From: Leucaena leucocephala
Lineage: Eukaryota; Streptophyta; Magnoliopsida; Fabales; Fabaceae
DNA length: 64,000 bases
Assembly (NCBI GenBank): GCA_037074615.1
Contig: CM073527.1
Location: 7,528,848 to 7,592,847 of the forward strand
Reading direction: 5' to 3'
The stretch's first letter is position 1, and the number at the start of each line of letters is the position of its first letter. Shown here piece after piece: positions 26,011 through 38,219 of the stretch. The notes under the pieces were generated by a model. The model worked only from the letters and a program-made list of their open reading frames with translations, had not been told where the DNA came from and searched no databases. Made by a program: the position numbers and the translations under genes.

Positions 26011-26245
26011 GTACTTACCTATTGCTATCATATCTCATGTTTTATTTTTAATCTTTTATCCTAATTTTAATCATAATTATAATCCTGATATAAATTCTAA
26101 TGTCCACGGGATTTAGCTAGACTAACTAATATGACTATACTTTCTCTACTTCCTACACTTTTGTCCCTAAGTCACTTTTAAACTTTTTTTGCCTTTCCTT
26201 TTCCAAATATGGCTTTTTGTCTATCCTATTTTTTGACACTATCTT
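26011..26245. other. Unassigned sequence left of the family-T insertion
   Basis: T-rich sequence without a recognised match. Its last five bases, atctt, are the TSD of the family-T element, so before that insertion it was continuous with 38225 onward. Confidence 0.4.
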
Positions 26246-26333
26246 TGTAATGGCCCTAAAAATTTCATAAATATAAAATCAATTTAACAAAGAATATATA
26301 TATATATATATTGTTGTAGAAAATTTCACTGAG

Positions 26334-26400
26334 AAGGGAGTAGCTGAGTGGTCAAGAGTGAAGGAGAGATTTTAGCGAATAGTGTTCGATCCCTGGTAGC
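26334..26400 (+). other. tRNA-like pol III box A/box B segment in the LTR
   Basis: tagctgagtgg (26341-26351) fits the pol III A-box consensus TRGCNNAGYGG exactly, and gtgttcgatccc (26382-26393) resembles a B box. Their starts are 41 bases apart, as in a tRNA gene. The acceptor stem does not pair, so it is not a functional tRNA gene. The right LTR keeps a weaker version at 35454-35506. Confidence 0.5.
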
Positions 26401-27264
26401 TGTGATTTAATAGGATTTTAATTTTTTATAGCGTGTGAAATTAAGAAACTGTCCCTTTCCCTTTTTTCTTCAGAAATTGTACCCTATTCCTTCATTTCCC
26501 TCTGAAATTATCGATGACACAACATGGGAGCCAGTAAGAACAGTGACGATGCTTCACGCTATAGGAAATCAATGCCATGCACCCAAACCTTGCTTTTGCC
26601 AGTATCTCTGCTGTGTTGTGCCATCATCGTCAGTCATCATCTTCCTTTTCTGGGCTATACTATCTTTGCTTCAGCTGACCGTAAGGAGGAGAGTAATGGG
26701 AAGACAAGCTTAACAGAACCCATTTCAATTCCAGCCCAACACTGATTCTATCCCTTTCCATTGTCCAACTACTGTCGCTGTGCTTGTGTAATCAATTACT
26801 CGCTATCGTTCTCCTTATTCTGCTCTGTATCAGTGTCACTGGGAAGGGTCAAAGGCCATAGAATGGGAAGCTATCCTTCCATATTTCTCTGTCTAGCAGC
26901 TGTGTCTAGTTGCTCTGTAGTTGCACTACACAAATCCCTTCTATTGTATCTCGTGCTTATTTTGGTAGGTACTTTAGCATGTCCCCAAATTTTCTATCTT
27001 CTTTCTTTTGATTGTCAAGAGCTTATGAGGAAAAGAGGGTGGAAGAATGAGTTAGAATTTTTGTGAGTTGAAATTGATCTAAGAATTTTGAGTAATGGGC
27101 ATGTACAACTACAGTTCTCTGTCTGTGAGAACTCACCTTTCCCTTGCTGTCGAGCCTGTGTTATGTAGAAGGATGTAGATAGTTTCTATTAAATGATGTA
27201 ATGTGAAGTGGGATTGTTCTGTAGCGCTGTCATGGTAGTTTAGAAACTTGCTGCGGGTGTGGTA

Positions 27265-28765
27265 TGTCATATTCCAATTTTTAGGCTTAGAAGCCAAGTG
27301 TGTAGACTGAAAAAGGTATGCTACCAGGCCCTATTGAGCAGAAGTCCCAAAAGTATACAAATGATATTTAGGGACTAAACTGCAAATAATGAGAGTTTAG
27401 GGATTAAATTATAAATAGTAAAAGTCCCTATGGGCATTTTGGTAAATTGCTAAGGGATATTTCTTGGGAACTGAGCTATCAGAGTGCTTGGACTTTATTA
27501 GAAACACAATATGACATTCCCAGATGTCTAAAAATGTGGCCCAAGAGTTATGTGGGTCCAAGTGACATTAAAATAATATTTTAGTACTTTTTCAATAAAG
27601 TAAAGTTACTCGGTCAAAGATATAACTGAGAAAAGTGATCAGATAAGGCTTTAGACTTATCTAGAACTATGAGGTAACATGAAAGGTGTCCTCATGGGAC
27701 CCACAAGGTGCCACATGTTATAAGTCTAGAAAAAGAAGAAAAAGCAAAGGACACGTGCCACAATCTCAGCCGTTCATTCCAGGAAAAGACTCTGAAATTC
27801 TCTGGAAGCGCTGAGTCAACTGGTGAGGTGTCTCAAGGGCCCCACCATTGTGCCACCTAGCATGTGAGGTGTCCCATGGATGATGTCACTTTGATGAGTC
27901 ATTGAGGATAATGATGTCATCGTGATGATGTAGGCAAGGCTTCTTGTGGAAGCTAAGCAATCTGAGCTATTTATCGCGATTTGATCTGGACCATCCATTC
28001 TACCTCCCCTCAACTATAAATATCTCCACCCCCTTCAAAGAACTCCACAGCCAAAGCAAGAAAGCAAGAGAAAGAAGAGAGAAAAAGAGAAAGGAAGAGA
28101 AAGAAAGGAAGAAACCTCTGAGCAAGGAATAGCTACATGCCAGTAGGCCTTCTTGAGATGGAGGAGATAAAGTTGCATGAAGACAAGTTAATAATTATTT
28201 AATATAATTGATATGTGATTGATGTATGTAATATTGATTGCTGGAAATTGTTACTGTGAATAGTAACTCATGATGAGGCAGTGACATTTGAGCTGAAATA
28301 GGTAATACTAAACAATTGAATAAATATATGATATTTTTTCAGTAAATAGTAGACATGCTAAGCTTCAATTTGGTATATAGAACATCTCATTTAGATACCT
28401 ACACATGGAGATATGATTTTTTAAAGTTGGCACCATAAATGCTAGAATAAGGGGAAGACGCTGGATAAACAGTAAACTTTGAGCGTTAACTGACATTGAC
28501 TTGGTCAAGGCGTGGTCAACGACGTATTTTTCCATGAAAGAGCATTAAGTTAGCTTTGTGTATCAATTTGAACCACCACTTCATTTCAATTTTTCTGGAA
28601 TTAGTTATGATTTTTTAAAGTCAGGTCACTCCTTTTGAATTTGCACAGTGAACAGTACTCGGTAGAGTAAAATTTTAGATTATGTAATTTGACTTCAAAA
28701 ACCTTAAAAGTGGTTCCAGATCCTACTGTTTGGTCCCTAAGATCTAATAAAATAATGATGTTACA
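27265..28765 (+). mobile_element. Solo LTR, family B (TSD tggta)
   Basis: Ends tgtcatattcc and gatgttaca, with perfect TSD tggta at 27260-27264 and 28766-28770. The right LTR of the host shows the empty site (tggtatggtacgtg near 36443). It contains CACGTG at 27752-27757, TGATGTCA-type motifs, a TATA box near 28013 and a short GA tract at about 28056-28112. At 1,501 bp it is shorter than the LARD LTRs: the segment after the GA tract is reduced. Confidence 0.9.
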
Positions 28766-30228
28766 TGGTACGTGTTTTAGCCTATAGTGAATGGTGTTGG
28801 ACAACATGTGTGTATATATATGTATGAGTTTGTACTGTGCTGTGATAGTGTTGTAGGAAAGAAAGAGGAGACAGAAGCATGCTTCTATGTGTTGTGTTTG
28901 AATTGAATGGAAAAAAGGTGTGTATATATATGGATAACTTGCTGTGTTGGTTGATACATATATCTATATATGATGATGTGGTTCAATGCTCAGAGAATTT
29001 TGCTACTGTTTTGGAAGCTAGATGACATATATATATATGGTAATGTTGTTATGAATTAGAAAGAAGAAAGTAAGAAGAATAAAACAGGTGGTATTTATGT
29101 TCATATGCATATATATGTGTGTGTGTGTGTGTAAATGAATTGGGAAGCTAAAGAAAGTAAATTAATGGAAGTAAATTGTTGGAAGTAAAGAGAAGAAATG
29201 ATGATTTTATGCTTTCATGTTGTGAGATATTGGAATGAAGATTAAAATTTCATATTTGAAATAAAGAAAATGATAATGTAAAATACTTGGAATTATTAAG
29301 TGTTAGTAAGTGTACATGTGTGAATTGATGCTATTGCATCAAGTAGAGGGGCAATGATATATATATCGAGATGAATTGTGAAAGTTATAAATATGTGCAA
29401 AGGTCGTGTTTAAGATTTAGAAATGAATGGGTTTCAATCAATTTCATTAAGGCCAAGACATGTCAATGATGATGCCTCTCTGATTGGTTGTAGATTAAGG
29501 AAGTGACTGGTTGATGGTTTAGGAGCTCATGTATTGAATCTTTGTTGAATGGTTGATGATGTTTTATGAATTGAAATATTAGATTAAGGATGATTTATTT
29601 TCTGTTAAAGCTTTAATTAGTTTGTTAATATGTTGTTTCGGGATATCAGGGAATTAAGAAGTGAAAATATTTGAAATTTGTTTGGCTGGAAAGAGTAAAG
29701 GTTTTGGAGCATGGCAGGTGAGTGAATAATGTCCCATAAAAATAGTATTTTTATTAATAACTTGTTATTTGGTTAATTTCATTTAAAAGTGTTAATTTTT
29801 TTTACAAAATGATTTACAAAAAGAGTGTTATATGAATTCATGACTTTAATTCTAGAAATGGTTTTCTTTCAAATTATTTTATAAAATGATTATGGTTATG
29901 TATGAAAATGGATTAAGAAGTTTTAGAAAAGACTTTGACAAATGTTATGTAGAGTTGATTTTCTTCATGAAATATGCTTACGAGAATTTTATTATTTAAA
30001 TACTTATTCCATATTAATTGAAGAAATCTTTTAAGATTTTATTATATTAATCATATTAGAGTTTTATGATTATGAAATATTATTGAAGATTATTGCATTA
30101 GAAACTATTGTGATCATTTAATGTTTAATAGACCTCACACATGCTAGAAAGGTTTTCAGAAAGGATAGAATATAGAATGTTGATTACTAACAGTAGTACT
30201 ATTAATCCTTGATACACCATGGTTAAAC

Positions 30229-30480
30229 TTGAGCTCGATGGATATTCATGAGTTTCATACTCGCGTAGGTTATTCGTGGGATTTATTCTCGCTCCTATTA
30301 TTTGTAGGTCTTGTACCTGCGCGTGTTATTCATGGGTCTTATACCTGCGCCTATTTTTGTGGCTTTGAGCCACGCTGGATTAGTTATTTAACCTCATGGA
30401 CTGTGTGTCCATGCCTATTGCATGGCTTCGAGCTACACTGGATTGGTTAGTTATTATCGTGGACTGTGTGTCCACACCTG
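30229..30480 (+). repeat. Tandem array of small hairpins in the family-T left LTR
   Basis: Successive short inverted repeats: catggactgtgtgtccatg (30397-30415, 7-bp stem), gtggactgtgtgtccac (30460-30476), tggctttgagcca (30359-30371), and looser ones such as aggtcttgtacct. The whole array is missing from the right LTR. Similar arrays are typical of Tekay/Del-type LTRs as I recall them; function unknown. Confidence 0.6.
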
Positions 30481-31097
30481 TCTTCGTTCTATTAAAGTCC
30501 TACAGAAAAATGATGGTTTTGAATTGATTATTTTTAAATTGTTTTCCTAAAACAAAATGTTTACCAAAATATTTGTTTCAAATTACAAAATATTATGATT
30601 TATATTTAAACATGTTTATGCATTGTTTATTTCTGCATTTTTAAATTATGTTTTTGGGACGTTATTCACGAGTAGATTATTTGGCTTTAGATAGTGTAGT
30701 TGACCCTACTCCTCCCGCTAAGCAGTGAATAGCCTATCATTCAATCCCAAGCGCTGATTTTTGGCAAATCTCTTTTGATGTAATTACATTTATGAAATAC
30801 TTGTTTTACTGTGATAAAAGAATAGACGCTCCACATAGTCTATAGTTCAGCTTTTGGTTATGTTAGGAAATGTTACAGGTGATTTTGAAATATTTGCAGT
30901 TTGTTGTAGGATTGTTGGGAGGTCGGTTATACAATGATGATCCTGTCAAAATTCCTATAGAGGACTTGCTTTTGATTAAAAGTGTAATATATTATGATTA
31001 TCGTTTCAAACATTTTATTCAAGGTTTTAGGCTTAAGGAATATGAATTTATTCATATTCTATGCTAGTCACTGTTCAAATTTTAAGACATGATAGTT

Positions 31098-31109
31098 TGG
31101 TATTAGAGC
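31098..31109 (+). other. Primer-binding site, family-T element
   Basis: tggtattagagc differs from the tRNA-iMet complement at one base and lies three bases after the left LTR. Confidence 0.82.
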
Positions 31110-31559
31110 AATGGTTTTCTATGGCTAACTGGATCAGGGATGCTTCAATGGGTTCTCAATTATCGTTATGAACCTGGGCCTAATTATAGTTGAGACATCA
31201 TTGAAGATCTCTTTAGGAAATTTAAAAAGTGTTTTGTTTTCTTATGGTTTTGAAAATATATTTTCCTTGAAATTGAATATTTTCTATGTTTTGTGTATAG
31301 CTCAATGTCGCCTAGATATCTACCATATGGAAGAAGCTATAGGAGTGATAAGGCTTTGGACAGAGGCTCTGCTCAGTAAAGTGACTTACCCCTAGAAGTA
31401 TAGGACAGGGTCATAAGGGAACTAGAACTCATAGAGGTCTAGCCCTTATACCTCTTCAAGAAATCCTATCTGAAGCTGAACTATCTAATCCCCAATCCCT
31501 AGAAATGTCCATATCATCTAGACATGAGACTCAAGAAGAGACACATCCTGTTATGGAAG

Positions 31560-32190
31560 AGGATAATATTGCAATTAAGTTGTTAGAATTCATTAAGCTA
31601 GATCCTCCTAAGTTTCAAGTTTTGATTCTTGAGAGGAACCTATGGAATATCTAAAAGGTATTGAGAAGAGATGTCAAGCCCTGAGATATCATGATGTTAA
31701 GTATGTGGAGTTTGCCTTATTTTAGCTATATGGGATAGCTAATGCTGCAGTAAGATAGTGCCGAGTTTATAGGGACATAGAATGTTATTATTGTCATGTG
31801 CGGATTTCAAGGATCTTTTCCTTGAGTGCTACCTTCCCTAAAGTAAGAAGGATGCTAGAATCAAGGAATTTCTATTATTGAAATGTACTTTAGGAATAAC
31901 AACGGCCGAGTATGACAAGAGATTTACAGAGCTTTCATCGTATGCATCTACATTGATTCTGTCAGAAAAGGATAGGATCGACTGTTTCATTCAGGGATTG
32001 TCGATATATATACATGATACTGTAGCACGTATGTTGAATCATTTTACTTCCTACACCGATGTAGTTGATTGTGTACTAAGAATTGAACTGAGTCACATGG
32101 AAGAAGAATGGGTTTCTAAGAAGAAGAAGGTCAGGAGCGAAAAATTCCAAGGGTCTTTGTTTAAAGGGATCACTCACAAGGCCAATCCCC
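31560..32190 (+). pseudogene. Remnant gag of the family-T element
   Basis: Across frames one can read pieces of a chromovirus gag: EEPMEYLKGIEKRCQALRYHD and VEFAL near 31636-31720. From 31878 an open stretch follows with TAEYDKRFTELSSYASTLILSEKDRIDCFIQGL, matching the family pattern EYxxKFxxLSxYAPxLxxxExxRxxRFxxGL. Stops and frameshifts break the region before 31878. The zinc knuckle is missing: the frame runs into a truncated family-A LTR at about 32205. The protein would have formed the particle core; this copy cannot. Identification as gag is secure from the motif; the start is not definable. Confidence 0.7.
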
Positions 32191-32204
32191 ATTATTTGAT
32201 TAAA

Positions 32205-34593
32205 ACGTGGCATTTTGGTCATTTGGGATAGGATAAACACGGGGTACATGGTATAAATATGATTAGTTGAGCTAGTTTATGCCCTAAGGCAGTGCAAAGA
32301 GGGGTGAAATGACAAGTATGCCCTTAGGGTCAATATAGTGCAAGAAAGGACACCAAGGGTATTTTGGTCATTTTCTAAGGGATGGATGGCAGATAAATAT
32401 TTAGTATATCAATGTCAAGGGTATAAGAAGCCTAGACATTGATTTCCAGGACAACATACATATCCTGGTATATTATAGAAAAAATTCAGAATATAAAACA
32501 GTCCGGTTGTTGTGAAACTACTCCGATCGGTACCAGATTGGACTGAAATTTTTCTAGAAGCTTCCTTACACTATGAGCACGCCACCTAACCCCTTGAGCT
32601 GTCCCACATGATGTCATAATTATTCTTTTATGAAAAAGTAAAATCCAAGATTAAATGTGAGCCTTTAGATCAAATAGTAACCAAATAAATCTTGGCCATT
32701 GATTTGTCTTGGATTTTGGCTATAAATGCCCCCTCATTCTGCCCAAAACTGTGGCCTTGTGATACCTTGGGGAAACTCTTGCAAAATGATAACTCAAGCC
32801 AAGACAAAGAAGATTCAAGGTTCCAAAGTTCAAGCAAGCTAGAGATTAAAGGTAAGCAATCTCTCCTAACTTATTTTCCTTTGATTTGGGAGCTTGAACT
32901 TAGGGTTTTCATGGGAGAAAAATTGAGTTTTCTCTAAGGGGTTGTGCTTCCCAACAACCTTAGATGAAAGGGGAAAGAAGAAATTAAAGTTAGAAACATA
33001 TGATTGAAGCTTAAACAAGCTAATTAAGAGATTGGTTGTTGAATCAAGTTAATATTCTTGACTTTGCCTTAATGGAACCTGTTTGGAATGCACTGTTCAT
33101 GAGGGAAGGAAATGGAATTTCAATGATTTAATGCTTCCATTGAATTTAGATGATGATTTTGTGTGGGATTGGAAAGGTTTTGAACCTTTAAAGCATTGAA
33201 ATTCCAAGATTATAGTTTTTAAATCCTTCTCTATTACTGTTCACTCGCATGAACAGTGATTGGAATTTCATGATTTTGATGCTTCCAATGGTTTTAAAAT
33301 GAAAAGTTGTGTGGGATAAAGTAGATAAACAAGTATGGGAAGCATTGAAATCAAAATGAGAATTTTTGAAAGAATTGAGTGCAGATTTGGTTCTGTACAG
33401 CATGTGATGAAGGATCTGGAATTTCATGATTCTAAGCTCATAAAAAGATTCAAAAGAGGAAATTGTGTAGGGTAAAGTCAAGACATCAATTGATTCAAAG
33501 ACCAAGTCCATTAGTTAAGATTAAGGAAAGTTAATGGGCTTAATGTTCAAGAAGTTATGTTAGTTAAAGTGAGTTTAATGCTCAAGGAAGTTAGATTGTG
33601 ATGAATGAATGATTATGTGATGTTAGGAATTGATTGGTATGCTCCAAGAGAGTCAGCCACATGTTCAAGAAAAGTGAGAAGAAGGAAGCAAGTTAAGGTG
33701 AAAGAAGGTTAAGTGTTCAAGGTAGTAAACTCATCCTAAACTTGTATGCATTGAATGTTATGCTTGATTGTGCTATGGTTTGATTGAATTGTGTTGCCTA
33801 TGTGCTTATGTATGAAGCTCTGTTTATATGTTTACTTTGGCCAATTGTATTTCATATGTAACATGAAAGCAAGCACATGACACAATAGTAACACTTTCAC
33901 AAGCAAGCACAAGTAGTTACATTAATGCATGCATTGTTTAGTACCGTTTGCTACTGAGATTTCCCCTGAAATCTCATCCCTTTCCATGTAATCCCAATCC
34001 CACAGTTTTATGAATAATGAAAGAGGATGATGAAGCATGAAGAAAAGCTAGGGATTGGATAGTATATATGTTATGTGAATGCGTAATGTTGTTGTATGAC
34101 CAATGTAAGCAGTGATGGTCATGATGTAATGAAAAATAGTAAATGGTGCAATAAATATCTGAAATTTTACATACATTTAGATGACATGCGAAGCTTCGTT
34201 TTGACACCAAGAATGCTTTATTTGGATGTCTGTACAGAGAGAAATGAGTTTCCAAAGTAAGGGACCAGAATCTGTTTCCAGGATTTTTGACCAAATGAAC
34301 AGTAAACTTTGGCGAATAAACTGTATTAATTGTATAATAATTTTGTCTGCAAATTATTTTTTCCTTAAATTTCAATATGTTATATTCGCGTAGCCTTTTG
34401 AACCACTTCATTTTGAGTTTTCTAGATTTAGTTATGATTTTTTGAAGTTCGTTGTGTAATCTGGAATACCATATGAATAGTAACCCGAGAAAGAGTAAAA
34501 TTCTAGATTTAGCTAATGAACTTCCAAGGTCTTCTAAGTGGTTCTAAATGCTACTGAATGGTCCCTAAGACGTATGAAAGTAAGGATGTTACA
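32205..34593 (+). mobile_element. 5'-truncated family-A LTR between gag and integrase remnants
   Basis: Homologous to family-A LTRs from about one quarter of their length (tggcattttggtcatttggg) to the 3' end (gtaaggatgttaca, 34580-34593). It contains the conserved block 32499-32545, TATAAAT at 32721 and the donor-like aaaggtaagc (32849-32857). The LTR 5' part is absent and there is no TSD. The simplest history is insertion into integrase, then a deletion running from gag into the LTR. Confidence 0.8.
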
Positions 34594-35312
34594 TGTTGAG
34601 ATCCTGTATCATAGATTTCGGTGGAAGTTGGGATAACCATTTGTCGCTAGTGGAATTTGCCTATAATAATAGTTATCAATCAAGTATTCAAATGTCACCA
34701 TTTGAGGCATTATATGGAAGACAATATAGATCTCCAATTGGATGGTTTGAAGTTGGTGATAGAGATATTAGGACCAGATTTGGTGCAAAATGCTAAAGAG
34801 AAAGTGAAAGTAATTCAACAAAGATTATCGACAGCTCAGAGGAGACAGAAATCTTATGTGGATCATCATCGTATAGAATTGGAATTCATGGTTGGAGATA
34901 AAGTATTCTTAAAAGTGTCTCCAATGAAAGGTGTCATGGGATTCGGGAGAAAAGGCAAGTTGAGCCTGGGGTATATTGGTCCTTTTGAGATTTTAGACAA
35001 AGTGGATGTTGTGGCTTAGCGATTAGCCCTACCACCAGAATTATCAGGAATTCATCCAGTGCTTCATGTATCGATTCTACACAAGTATTTGTATGATCCA
35101 TCTCATGTTGTGGAATATCAAGAAGTTATGTGAATTAAGACTTGTTGTATGATGAGTATCTAGTAGCTATTATTGAAAGATAAGTAAAGAAGTTAAGGTC
35201 GAAGGAAATTCCTTCAGTGAAAGTGTTATGGCGTAATCATTAAAAGGAAGAATTTACCTGCGAAATGGAAAGTGAAAAGCGGATCAAGTACCCACACTTA
35301 TTTGAGAACTAA
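34594..35312 (+). pseudogene. Remnant integrase C-terminus with chromodomain-like tail
   Basis: Starts mid-domain at LRSCIIDFGGSWDNHLSLVEFAYNNSYQ, SSIQMSPFEALYGRQYRSPI, which lies after the catalytic D-D-E region of Ty3/gypsy integrase. A frameshift near 34755 leads to GPDLVQNAKEKVKVIQQRL, QRRQKSYVDHHR and GYIGPFEILDKV, the usual C-terminal GPF/Y module. Stop codons follow (near 35017 and 35131). The tail contains VKKLRSKEIPSVKVLW and ends KYPHLFEN, the pattern of Tekay/Del chromodomain-like tails, which are thought to direct insertion to heterochromatin. The N-terminal HHCC finger and DDE core are gone through the deletion at 32205. Clearly non-functional. Confidence 0.75.
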
Positions 35313-35350
35313 GGTAAGTGTATTTTCAAATTCGGCAAACCAAATTTCTT

Positions 35351-35363
35351 AAGAGGGGAAGAA
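35351..35363 (+). other. Polypurine tract, family-T element
   Basis: aagaggggaagaa immediately precedes the right LTR start tgtaacggcc at 35364. Confidence 0.75.
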
Positions 35364-38219
35364 TGTAACGGCCCTAAAAATTTCACAAATATAAAATCAA
35401 TTTAATAAAGCATATATATATTATTATTGCAAAAAATTTCAATGAGAAGGGAGTAGCTAAGTGGTCAGGAGTAGAGGAAAGATTTCAGCAAATAGTGTTC
35501 AATCCCTGGCAGTTGTGATTCAATAGGATTTTAATTTTTTTTAGCGTGTGAAATTATGAAACTGCCCCTCTCCCTTTTTCCTTCAGAAATTGTACCCCAT
35601 TCCTTCCTTTCCCTCTCAAATCATCAGCGACATAGCAGGAGAGCCAGTGAGAGCAGCGACGATACTTCACTCTGTGGGAAATCATGCTATGTACCAAGAC
35701 CTTGCTTTCGCTAATATCTTTGATGTGTTGTGCCATCATCGTCAACCATCGTCTTACTCTTCTGGGCTTATTATCTTTTCTTCAGCCGATAGCGAGGAAT
35801 AGAAGCTTAGCAGAACCCATTTCAATTCCACCCTAGCACTGATTCTATCCCCTTTTATTGTCCAGGATACTACCGTCGTGCTTGTGTAGTCAATTGTTCG
35901 CCGTCATTCTCCTTGTTCTGCTCTATATCAGGGTTACTAGGGGCCGACAGCCGTGGAATTGGAAGCTCTCCTTCCTTCTTTCTCTATCTAGCAGTCATGT
36001 CCAGTTACTCTGCAGTTGTGCTCCCCAAATCCTTGCCCGTCATCCCGCGTGCTTATTTTGGCAAGTACTATAGCAAATCCCTAAATTTTCTATCTTCTTC
36101 CTTCTGATTATAAGAGCTTGTGAGGAAAAGAGGGTGGAAGAATGACTTAGAATTTCTGTGAGCTACAATTGAGTAATGGGCATGTCCAGCTGTAATTTTC
36201 TGTCTGCAAGAACTCACTTTTCCCCGTTGTCTAGCCTGTGTTGTGTAGAAGGATGTAGATGGAATAGTGTTATGCTGTGGAATTCTTGTGAGGTTAAAGC
36301 ATGGGTAAGTGAATAATCTTAGTAGTAGTTTCTGTTAAACGGTGTAATGTGAAGTGGGATTGTTCTGTAGCGCTGTTGTTGATAGAGGACGCTGTGTGTA
36401 TGTATATATATTTTTGTCATGGTAGTTTAGAAACTTTCTGCTGGTATGGTACGTGTTTAAGCCTATAGTGAATGGTGTTAGACATCATATGTGTACATAT
36501 ATATGTATGAGTTTGTACTATGGTACGATAGTGTTGTAGGAAAGCAAGATGAGACAGAAGCATGCCGTCATTGTGTTTAAAAAAATAAAGGTATATATAT
36601 ATGGATAGCTTGCTGTGTTGGTTGATACATATATCTATATATGTTGATGTGGTTCAGTGCTAAGAGAATTTTGCTACTGTTTTGGAAGCTAGATGACATA
36701 TATATATGGTAATGTTGTTATGAATTAGAAAGAAGAAAGTAAGAAGAATAAAAGAAGAGAGGATTTATGTTCATATGCATATATATATCTGTGTGTGTGT
36801 AAAAGAATTGGGAAGCTAATGGAAGTAAATTGTTGGAAGTAAAGAGAAGAAATGATGATTTTATGCTTTCATGATATGAGATATTGGAATGAAGATTAAA
36901 ATTTCAAATTTGAAATAAAGAAAATAATAATGTAAAATATTTGGAATTATTAAGTGTTAGTAATGTACATGTGTGAATTGATACTATTGCATCAAGTAGA
37001 GGGGCGATGGATATATATATCGAGATGAATTGCGGAAGTTACAAATATGTGCAAAGGTCGTGTTTAAGATTTAGAAATGAATAAGAAATCTGATGCCTCT
37101 CTGATTGGTTGTAGATTAAGGAAGTGACTGGTTAATGGTTTAGGAGTTCATGTATTGAATCTTTGTTGAATGGTTGATGGTGTGTTATGAATTGAAATAT
37201 TATATTAAGGATGATTTATTTTATGTAAAGGTTTAATTAGTATGTTAATAGGTTGCTTCGAGATATCAGGGAATTGAGAAGTGAAAATAATTGAAAGTTG
37301 TTTGCCTGGAAAAAGTAAAGGTTTAGGAGTGTGGTAGGTAAGTGAATAACGTCTCTTAAAAATAGTATTTTTATTAATAAATTTTTGTTTGATGAATTTC
37401 ATTTAAAAGGGTTAATCTTTTTAAAAAAGTATTTATGAGAAGCAAGTTATATGAATTCATTACTTTAATTTTGGAAATAGTTTTCTTACAATTTGGTTTA
37501 TAAAATGATTATGGTTATGTATGAAAATGGATGAAGAAGTTTAGAAAAGACTTTGGTAAATGTTATGTAGAGTTAATTTTCTTCATGAAATATGTTTACA
37601 AAAATTTTATTATTTAAATACTTATTCCATATGAATTGAAGAAATCTTTTAAGATTTTATTTTATTAATCATTCTAGGGTTTTGTGATTACAAAATATTA
37701 TTGAAGATTATTGCATTAGAAACTGTTGTGATCATTTAAACATGTTGATGTATTGTTTATTTTCATATTTTTAAATTATATTTTTGGGACGTTATTCACG
37801 AGTAGATTATTTGGTTTCAGATAATGTAATTGACCCTACTCCTCCTGCTGAGCAGTGAATAGCCTCTCGTTTAATCTGAAGCACTGATTTTTGGCAAATT
37901 TCTTTTGATGTAATTACATTTATGAAATACTTGTATTATTGTGATGATAGAATAGATGCTCACATAGTCTATGGATAAGATTCTGGTTTTTAGAAAATGT
38001 TACAAGTGATTTTGAAACATTTGCAATCTGTTGTAGGATTATTTGGAGGTCAATTATACAATGATGATCCTGCCAAAATTTCTACAGAGGACTTGCCTTT
38101 TGATTAAAAGTGTAATATATTATTATCATTTTAAATGTTTTATTCAAGGTTTCAGGCTTAAGGAATATGAATTTATCCATATTCTGTGCTGGTCACTACT
38201 CAAATTTTGGAACGTGACA
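35364..38219 (+). mobile_element. Right LTR of family-T element
   Basis: Starts tgtaacggccctaaaaattt and ends aacgtgaca. It is colinear with the left LTR except for the nested insertion there and a 488-bp deletion here at about 37738, between short attta repeats. It keeps the (TA)n tract and a weakened tRNA-like segment. Confidence 0.87.

Larger units (their letters stand above)
26246..31094 (+). mobile_element. Left LTR of family-T element
   Basis: Starts tgtaatggccctaaaaattt, soon followed by a (TA)n tract (26293-26310). It ends gacatgata just before the PBS. It is split by the solo LTR at 27265-28765. It carries the tRNA-like segment near 26337-26400 and the hairpin array at 30229-30480. 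Several open stretches in 26435-27066 also have decayed counterparts in the right LTR and look like chance frames. Confidence 0.85.
26246..38219 (+). mobile_element. Family-T Ty3/gypsy element (Tekay/Del-like), TSD atctt
   Basis: Flanked by perfect direct repeats atctt at 26241-26245 and 38220-38224. Left LTR 26246-31094 (with a nested solo LTR), PBS 31098-31109, remnant gag, a truncated family-A LTR, remnant integrase with chromodomain-like tail, PPT 35351-35363, right LTR 35364-38219. Protease, reverse transcriptase, RNase H and most of integrase are missing. Without the nested LTR the left LTR is about 3,343 bp and the right 2,856 bp; one 488-bp deletion in the right copy explains the difference. 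The LTRs show many point differences, so the insertion is older than LARD1. Confidence 0.88.

Noticed and set aside
26334..26406. Functional tRNA gene
   Set aside because: A and B boxes fit, but the acceptor and anticodon stems do not pair.
26435..27066. Three overlapping open stretches of 73-101 residues as possible genes
   Set aside because: They are within the family-T LTR and are broken in the right LTR copy (35590-36107). No conserved protein pattern.
33974..34411. 145-residue minus-strand open frame
   Set aside because: It is antisense in a family-A LTR, and the aligned region is not open in other LTRs such as 5742-9135.
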